Assembly: GCA_003254925.1 (NCBI GenBank)
Contig: QANZ01029152.1
Span: 1 to 64,000 of the forward strand
Length of the DNA stretch: 64,000 nt
Source of the DNA: Chamaecrista fasciculata
Lineage: Eukaryota; Streptophyta; Magnoliopsida; Fabales; Fabaceae
Direction: 5' to 3'
Positions 57,045-64,000 of the stretch are shown here, piece by piece (the first letter of the stretch is position 1; every line of letters starts with the position of its first letter). The position numbers and the translations under genes were made by a program. The notes under the pieces are model-generated. The model was not told the origin of the DNA and did not search any database. It saw only the letters and a list, made by a program, of their open reading frames with translations.

Positions 57045-57389
57045 CTATGAAGCATGGGCAATGACACGGACATGGGACACGACAAGGACACATTGACACG
57101 TCAAATTTTTAAAATTACATGACACAACATGACATATATTTATATATATATATATAAATAATTAAAAATTAAATAATTTTAATGATAACTTAAAAAATTA
57201 CAATATATATTCATAATATATGTTATATGTGTCATTATTTTTAATTATTTGTCATATTAAAGTCACAAAAATTGATTTTATATTATGAAATTTATGAATA
57301 TGTGTCGCGTGGTGTCGTACGGGTGTCGGACACGAACACGTGTCCGACACGGCGACACGCCCTCAAAATGAAGTCTCCATGCTTCATAG
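57045..57389. mobile_element. hAT-type MITE (TATGAAG family, copy 2)
   Basis: Ends CTATGAAGCATGG / CCATGCTTCATAG and a perfect 8-bp duplication CTATCAGT (57037-57044 and 57390-57397). 345 bases; about 100 bases longer than copy 1 at 11314, mostly from an extra TATATA-rich stretch. Confidence 0.9.
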
Positions 57390-57397
57390 CTATCAGT

Positions 57398-60300
57398 TAA
57401 GTCCTTAATATTTCACATTTTGGCCAATTTTTTCCTTTGATTAACTTCTTTTAATAAATTAACGACAGGTTTCATTTTATTTTTAACTTAAGTTAGGATT
57501 TGAGTTTTTTTTTCTATCAATTTTACATTAAATTAACAACAAAAGAAATATTATATTAGAGACACAAAAATGCTTTTATTTTTTTTTTCAATACAATTTA
57601 TTCATTTCATGATTTTTTTTCTTTTTTTGTTAAAATCACTCTTTTAATCCTCAAATTTTATATTAACTTCCAATTTCATCCTAAAAATTTTCAGGTCAAA
57701 TTCAATTTTCAAATTTTACATACAATGGTGATTTAGAGGTGAAGAAGGAACTCGGAACTCGAAAGAGCCTTCGCTTTGAGTTTCAAAATAAGTTTCAATG
57801 TTCGCTTTGGATGAGGCTTTGTGAAGAAAGGCAATGGATTTTATTAGTGTGAATGTTGAAGAGAGGAGGAAAGAGGAAAACGACCATGTGATATTAAAGT
57901 TGTTTTAAAAATAAGTTTCAAGACCCGTGCATCGCACCGGGAATTACTTCTTGCCGTTGTTTTAAAAATTAATGCACATTTTATTATTACATGTTGTATG
58001 ATACAAAGTTTATAAATATATAAAGGTTAAGGAACTCAGATAGATGATATTGATATTGAATTCAGATGATTGTTACATGTAAAAGACCATGAAAATAAAA
58101 AAGACAGGAACTCATAAGGCCAACAAAATTAAACAGCTGCATATTAAGCACTGAGGATTAAAAGTAAACACTGGAATTTTAATGAAGTAATTCATGAACT
58201 GTATATAAATGTCTAACTACTTAATTAACATACCAACGTTTGACAACTAATATTGGATGTCATGTATTTCTCCATAGAGTAAAAAAAAATACAAATTAAA
58301 ATCATGACAAAGAAGAACAGAAGTCAACTACTCTTTCAAATGAAAAAAGGTTTTGCATTTTTCCACAAATCAACTTCGTGAGAGTTTGGTCATTCTGGGA
58401 CATGTAGTAAATTTTACATAAACATGTATACTCTTTGTCATGAAACTTCTCATATGGTGATGCAAACAGAAATTTGCCATCATAAAATCTAAGATATTAT
58501 AAATTATTGGTCCGAGCCAAGCATGATTCTTCCAGTTTGTGCTACCTTCCTTTTATCCAAGCATTGAAATGATCTCATTCATCACCAATGTCAAAAATTG
58601 ACACAGCTCCTAGAAGATTATTGATTACCAAAAGCTCCCAATAACAACCATCGTTGTTTTTTGGGAGCTCTAAAATATCAAACCTGTTGTCATGAATGTT
58701 CAAATGGAAGAAGGATAATCCTTGTCTTTACGAATTGTGATACCTGTTCCAATGGACTAGGTTGTTCTTACATGTTCACATTTGAAAGGAATAATAAACA
58801 CAACACAATAATATGGGATTCATGATATTCTTGGATCAGCCGTATGACAATGAGCATTAAGCGTTCCACTCTATCCAGAGCAATATACATTTTCAAATTC
58901 GGATAGTATAGGAAGCATGATTGAGTATGTAATCCATGTTCTAAGCTATAGTTCCATGACAATTTGTGCAGATTCACCAAGTGACATGATAAGGCTCTTC
59001 AAAAGAACATTGTCTTCTCCAAATTAATCTCCTACTACCTCTCCTTCCAATTTTCAAATTTTTAATAAGAGGAAGATATCTTGACGTGTCCTATTTTCTT
59101 TTTTTCTTCTCTATAATATCTAATCTAAACATACCCTTCAGGCCTCTGGGCATTTGATGCACAATTTTAAATCATATTTTTGAAAATGAGCTCTGCAATA
59201 TTATATATGGCATAAAAATTAGAAACACACACATATATATGTATACATTCTTAAAAATAGAGTATTCTCATTATTTTTTTCATATTTTTATTTTTAGGGT
59301 ACTTAAATGCAATGTGTCATTTAATTACTAGAACTTTTTAAAAGGTTGTATAACCTACACTTGAGTTATCAGAAGACCCAAGGGTTCCTCACTAATTATA
59401 ACAACTAATTATTTGACGTTGTGTGTGAGTGTGAGAGAGAGAAGAAAGAAAATTGCCACCATTTGATATGGTATTTTGCAGCTTCTCATTCAAGTAGTTC
59501 TGCTTCAGATTAGTATCCAGTATCTGATTGGACCAAAAAACCTGGGAGAAACTACATAAAATTCTCTTCTGAACTAAGGCATGAGAACAAAATAGTTTCA
59601 TGAAATTCAATACATGACATAACAGTACTTCCCTAGAAATGAAAATGATAATCCCTGTTAAAATTAAAGGCAGAAGACCTTTTGATTTAGGAGTTAGGAC
59701 TAATGACAGATAATAAGAGATGAGGGGAGAATCAAATATAAAGGGAAAGAAACAGAAGAGAAGAATTGAGTGTAAGAATGGAAGAGGAGAAAGAAAGGAC
59801 ATAATGGATTCTGAATTTCTAAAAGCTTCAATACAATAAGGCTTGAAATCATATTTTAGGGGAGAAAATTAATATTACCTAAGAAATAATAACTCTTCAA
59901 ATTTAATCCTTGTTTTTATTAATGTTCAAAGTGGGTAAGCTTCTAATTGTTTTGCTGGAAATTGTTATACTTCTATTATCTTTAACTTGTGATTCCGTTA
60001 TAAAGCTCTCACTTGTTGTAAGAAGACTTGAACTTGAGTTACTTGATTTTGGTCTCACCTCCCTCTCCTCTTCTCTTCTCCCTCTTTCCCTTTCTTATTT
60101 CTATCCTCCCTTTCCATAATTTCTTCGGCCCTATCACTGGTCCTACATCACCTTCAAACTAAATAGTAATGCTTAATTAACTTAATGTAAGAGATACAGA
60201 CAAATGATTTCTAGCTCCAAAAACTAACTGGGACTTAGTTCATGAAGTGTTTTTTTATATTATAAAGTTTATATATCAGTTTTCAAAGTATGCCTTAGAT

Positions 60301-60505
60301 TGAAAGGGTAAATATAGTTTCTATAAAACATATATATGCATGTAACTACAAATACAAACAGCAACAAGAAGCCATTGATTACAACTAAGGACAACTAATA
60401 CCATATTCAAAACCATCAAATCCAGCAGTTGTAAATTAAGTGACAATATGAAAGCGCACATTCATGATTCACTTGGAGCTTCTTGATTATAAAACTTATA
60501 CCTTA
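57398..60505. other. Spacer between G and H with duplicated blocks
   Basis: 57900-57950 has a GACCCGTGCATCGCACCGGG hairpin resembling a Helitron end but without CTAG. 58720-59060 duplicates 52090-52460. 59450-60500 is the 3' flank shared with E (and partly G). No independent gene recognised. Confidence 0.5.
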
Positions 60506-62026
60506 TCAGCTAAACAAAAGTCTGCAAGTCTCAGAGCGTCTGGGATACGATGCTAATCTTTTGATCATTTGAAGTTTTTCGTTTTCACCGGAAGAACTAA
60601 TACTGCAGATTGTCATGGTCTTCAAAACTCTTGCATTCTCCATAATAAGTCTTGCAAGTTGCAGCTCTTTATCCAGGCCTTGGCATTCCCCGAGATAAAA
60701 TTCTTCAAGGTGGAACCAAGCTGGCTGCCATAGAACAATTTCTGGGTCCATTAGCCTGTTCCCCGTACCACCGTCAGATGGCTGAGTGAAGGTGGAACCA
60801 AGCTGACCACATACACAAACATTAAGAAATTAACAAAGAAAAGCTAAAGCAGGAGCAAACTTTAACTCTACAAACCTTATGAATGACAAGAGTTTGAAGC
60901 TTGGGGCACTTTTGGAGCCATCGCATTAGAAAACCCCAGCTGCAATCAAGGCGTATAAATTCTAGGTGGGTTAAATTGGGATATACTGGAATACATTTCA
61001 CATACCACCAGCTATCGCTAAGCTCAGTAACCTGCAATAGAAAAACAAAGGCATGATCAGACATTTCATTGACCAATAGAACGAAGTGAAACTCCCATTC
61101 AATCCTTCAACGGAACCAAAAGTGTTAATTGGTTATATCCAAGACTTTTTGTCACTCTAAGACAAAGGTTTTTGTTTCAATTTTCTACAAGTTCAAAATA
61201 AAATCAGAATAAAAAAAAAAAGTTTGACTCAAATGCAAACAGCAGATTAGTCCCCTTTCTCATAATATTTCGATGAATGCACAAGAAGCATCATAATTTG
61301 TACCATGTCTAAGGTCAGAAATTGAACATCATGAAGGGCTTTCCATGGTTGGAAAATAATAGGAGGATCAACTTGAGCTCTGACCAGCTGTGTTGAACCT
61401 TCAACATTGCCAATTGAATGGATATCAAATGAGTTTTTAATCACCAACTCTTCAAGAAGTTTACACCCAGATAAAAGCTTGACCGCACATTCTTTATCTT
61501 CAAACCGAGTAAATGCCAAATGTAGTACCTTAAGTGAGGGTAAATGAACAGAAGAAATAGTACAGACTTTCACCTGTATCAACTTTAAAACCCTAATGGT
61601 ACTGCAAACAAAAATGCTAGATGGCAAAATCATATGATTCCAGGGAGAAATCACAAGTTCCTCAACGTCACGATTTATTGCAGCATTAATCCAAACGTTG
61701 AAATGAGATTGCGAGACAGGAAAATGACAATGGAGACGAAACCTTTTGATGGGTTCCAAATCTCGCAAGACTAAAACTGCGTCTACGAACTGAAAGAAGC
61801 TAGACTCGCCAGAGAAGTCTCTATGGTCATCGTCAAAGTCGAGAGTGTGGAGTGAGCGCCATAGTGGCTTGGATCTCTTGGACAAGAAGCTTGTGGCGAC
61901 GGCTTCCTTCGTTGGGAGGAAGGATAAAATGTGAAGAATCAACGAATCTGGCAAGCTGCTAAGCCTATCAACTGATCCTGTTTCTGCTCTTTTACGTTTC
62001 TGGTGGCTGATCCCTGATTCCGCCAT
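60506..62026 (-). CDS. F-box/LRR/FBD protein H
   Basis: Exons 62026-61304 (241 codons), 61031-60876 (52) and 60802-60506 (98 plus stop) join in frame, about 391 residues. F-box DRLSSLPDSLILHILSFLP with the same SKRSKPLW change as F and G. LRR: FVCSTIRVLKLIQV, VHLPSLKVLHLAF, GCKLLEELVIKNS; exon 2: YPNLTHLEF, CPKLQTLVI. The FBD start differs from F/G (IVLWQPAWFHLEEFYLGECQ replaces the PQCLSERLEKFYLGE segment) and then agrees (MIKRLASYPRRSETCRLLF). The middle of exon 1 is closer to E than to F/G. A repeat element begins only about 80 bases upstream of the start codon, so the promoter may differ from its paralogues. Confidence 0.9.
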
Positions 62027-62418
62027 AGCTTGAATCTTCTATCTACTGACTGAGGATGAAGATGAAACTTTTGATTTTGCGTTTCTTATTCTAGGTAAAC
62101 AGATTTTGGAGTAAACTCCCAAACTGGTCCCCGAATTATTGGGTCGCTGACAGATTGGTCCCTGATTTATGGAAATTGACAAATAGGTCCCCAAATTTTA
62201 CTAACGTTAGTCAAATTGGTCCTTGAAGCCGTTAACTGCTGACGTGGCACGTTAAGTAACACGTCAGCAGTTGGAAAACTAAAAAAAAAACCAATTGTGC
62301 GTGTCACATCAACATTAATAATAAAAAAAATATTTCATTCAAAATTCAAATAGGTCCCTGAGTTATATTTTTATCTCATTATTCTCAATTTCCCCTCTTT
62401 TTCATCATCTTCATTCAT

Positions 62419-62612
62419 TTTAGTCCCAAATCCTCAAAATAAAATTGTAAAATGTCCCAAAACTCTTCCAAACATTCCAGTTTAGTCCCAAATCCTCAAA
62501 ATAAAATTGTAAAATGTCCCAAAACTCTTCCAAACATTCCAGCTTAATCCCAAATCCCCAAAATAAAATTGTAAAATGTCCCAAAACTCTTCCTAACATT
62601 CCAGTTTAGTCC
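62419..62612. repeat. 62-bp tandem repeat (left array)
   Basis: Units starting TTTAGTCCCAAATCCTCAAA begin at 62419, 62481, 62543 and 62605, an exact 62-base period with few mismatches. Confidence 0.92.
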
Positions 62613-62619
62613 TTAAAAG

Positions 62620-63120
62620 TATTAAAAACCCTAAACCCTAAACCCCAAACCCTAAACCCTAAACCCTAAATCCTAAAAACCTAAACTCCAAACCCTAACA
62701 CCTAAACCCTAAACCCTAAAACCCTAAAATCCTAAAATTGTAAAGTGTCCCAAAATTCTTCTAAACATTTCAATTTAGTCCTTCAACTCTAAAACCTCAA
62801 ACCCTAGAACCCCAAATCCCAAACCCAAAACTCTAAAACCCCAAACCCTAAAATCCCAAACCCCAAACCCTAAAATCCCAAACCCCAAATCCTAAAACCT
62901 TAAACCCTAAATTGTAAAACCCCAAATCCTAAAATTTCAAACCCCAAACCCCAAAACCCCAAACCCTAAAATCCTAAACCCTAAACCCTAAAATCATAAA
63001 CCCTAAAATCCTAAACCCTAAACCCCAAAACCCCAAACCCTAAAATTCTAAACCCTAAACCCTAAAATCATAAACCCTAAAATCCTAAAATTGTAAAGTG
63101 TCCCAAAATTCTTCCAAACA
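62620..63120. repeat. Degenerate telomere-like (CCCTAAA)n
   Basis: Dozens of CCCTAAA, CCCCAAA and CCTAAAA units without regular spacing. Plant telomere-type motif but heavily degenerate and inside an inverted-repeat element, so an interstitial array. Confidence 0.85.
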
Positions 63121-63133
63121 TTTCAATTTAGTC

Positions 63134-63727
63134 NNNNNNNNNNNNNNNNNNNNNNNNNNNNNNNNNNNNNNNNNNNNNNNNNNNNNNNNNNNNNNNNNNN
63201 NNNNNNNNNNNNNNNNNNNNNNNNNNNNNNNNNNNNNNNNNNNNNNNNNNNNNNNNNNNNNNNNNNNNNNNNNNNNNNNNNNNNNNNNNNNNNNNNNNNN
63301 NNNNNNNNNNNNNNNNNNNNNNNNNNNNNNNNNNNNNNNNNNNNNNNNNNNNNNNNNNNNNNNNNNNNNNNNNNNNNNNNNNNNNNNNNNNNNNNNNNNN
63401 NNNNNNNNNNNNNNNNNNNNNNNNNNNNNNNNNNNNNNNNNNNNNNNNNNNNNNNNNNNNNNNNNNNNNNNNNNNNNNNNNNNNNNNNNNNNNNNNNNNN
63501 NNNNNNNNNNNNNNNNNNNNNNNNNNNNNNNNNNNNNNNNNNNNNNNNNNNNNNNNNNNNNNNNNNNNNNNNNNNNNNNNNNNNNNNNNNNNNNNNNNNN
63601 NNNNNNNNNNNNNNNNNNNNNNNNNNNNNNNNNNNNNNNNNNNNNNNNNNNNNNNNNNNNNNNNNNNNNNNNNNNNNNNNNNNNNNNNNNNNNNNNNNNN
63701 NNNNNNNNNNNNNNNNNNNNNNNNNNN
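63134..63727. other. Assembly gap
   Basis: 594 unresolved bases at the centre of the inverted-repeat element; palindromic and repetitive DNA probably defeated assembly. Confidence 1.
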
Positions 63728-63962
63728 GAAGAGTTTTGGGACATTTTACAATTTTATTTTGAGGATTTGGTACTAAACTGGAATGTTTGGAAGAGTTTTG
63801 GGACATTTTATAATTTTATTTTGAGGATTTCGGACTAAACTGGAATGTTTGGAAGAGTTTTGGGACATTTTACAATTTTATTTTGAGGATTGGGGACTAA
63901 ACTGGAATGTTTGGAAGAGTTTTGGGACATTTTAGAATTTTATTTTGAGGATTTGGGACTAA
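63728..63962. repeat. 62-bp tandem repeat (right array, inverted)
   Basis: About four units of GAAGAGTTTTGGGACATTTT type, the reverse complement of the left array, ending in ATGAATGAAGATGATGAAAA as its mirror. Confidence 0.9.
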
Positions 63963-64000
63963 AATGAATGAAGATGATGAAAAAGAGGGGAAATTGAGAA

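Larger units (their letters stand above)
62107..64000. mobile_element. Large inverted-repeat element with telomere-like core, runs off the window
   Basis: Left end GAGTAAACTCCCAAACTGGTCC with repeated GGTCCC(T/C) units; then ATCTTCATTCATTTTAGTCCC and 62-base tandem units (62419-62612), degenerate CCCTAAA repeats (about 62620-63120), a gap, and at 63728-64000 the complement of the same tandem units and of the ATCTTCATTCAT segment. The mirror symmetry shows a fold-back (MULE-like) element. Its right end lies beyond the window. Non-coding. Confidence 0.7.

Noticed and set aside
57915-57950. Complete Helitron 3' end
   Set aside because: The CCCGTGCATCGCACCGGG hairpin is suggestive, but no CTAG end or 5' start follows.
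62620-63120. True chromosome end (telomere)
   Set aside because: The CCCTAAA units are degenerate, irregular and lie between mirror-image 62-bp arrays, so they are interstitial and part of a repeat element.

Overview
The window looks like a piece of an AT-rich flowering-plant (eudicot-like) nuclear genome. The evidence is spliced genes with GT-AG introns, a plant-type Rab geranylgeranyltransferase beta gene, a tandem family of F-box/LRR/FBD genes, plant-style Copia and Gypsy fossils, tRNA-type SINEs, Helitrons and TTTAGGG-type repeats. The species cannot be named from the sequence alone.

Layout. 0-2.7 kb: a Harbinger-like repeat split by a truncated Gypsy fossil. 2.9-3.6 kb: a fold-back MULE with a perfect 9-bp target duplication. 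4.4-17.5 kb: four minus-strand copies (A-D) of one F-box/FBD subfamily. A, B and C are decayed; D is intact in frame except for a Copia fossil lodged in its FBD exon. 17.5-25.5 kb: a transposon field with hAT elements, a Pack-MULE carrying two host gene fragments (B3-type and MAKR-like), a Helitron end and an intact-ended Harbinger MITE. 25.9-30.3 kb: a nine-exon Rab geranylgeranyltransferase beta gene, the only conserved single-copy housekeeping-type gene here. 31-33.5 kb: fold-back repeats. 34.8-36.3 kb: F-box/FBD gene E. 36.5-39.2 kb: a second Pack-MULE (IRX15-like fragment) between two direct repeats, the right one split by a solo LTR. 39.6-42.8 kb: a MULE, a BOI-like RING ligase exon fragment, and a BAHD acyltransferase pseudogene interrupted by a 212-bp hAT MITE. 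44.6-62.0 kb: F-box/FBD genes F, G and H, with duplicated flanks and several MITEs. 62.1-64.0 kb: a large inverted-repeat element with 62-bp tandem repeats, degenerate telomere-like repeats and an assembly gap in its centre.

The F-box genes E-H each have three exons (F-box + LRR; LRR; FBD) and read through without interruption when spliced. They probably encode substrate adaptors of SCF ubiquitin ligases. Everything else is mainly a record of duplication and insertion. Many insertions can be dated relative to the gene duplications, because paralogous empty sites are present in the same window. I found no convincing unknown biological system. The most informative items are the two Pack-MULEs with recognisable host fragments, the Helitron with a paralogous empty site, the BAHD gene cut at its DFGWG motif, the mosaic F/G genes, and the palindromic telomere-like repeat.
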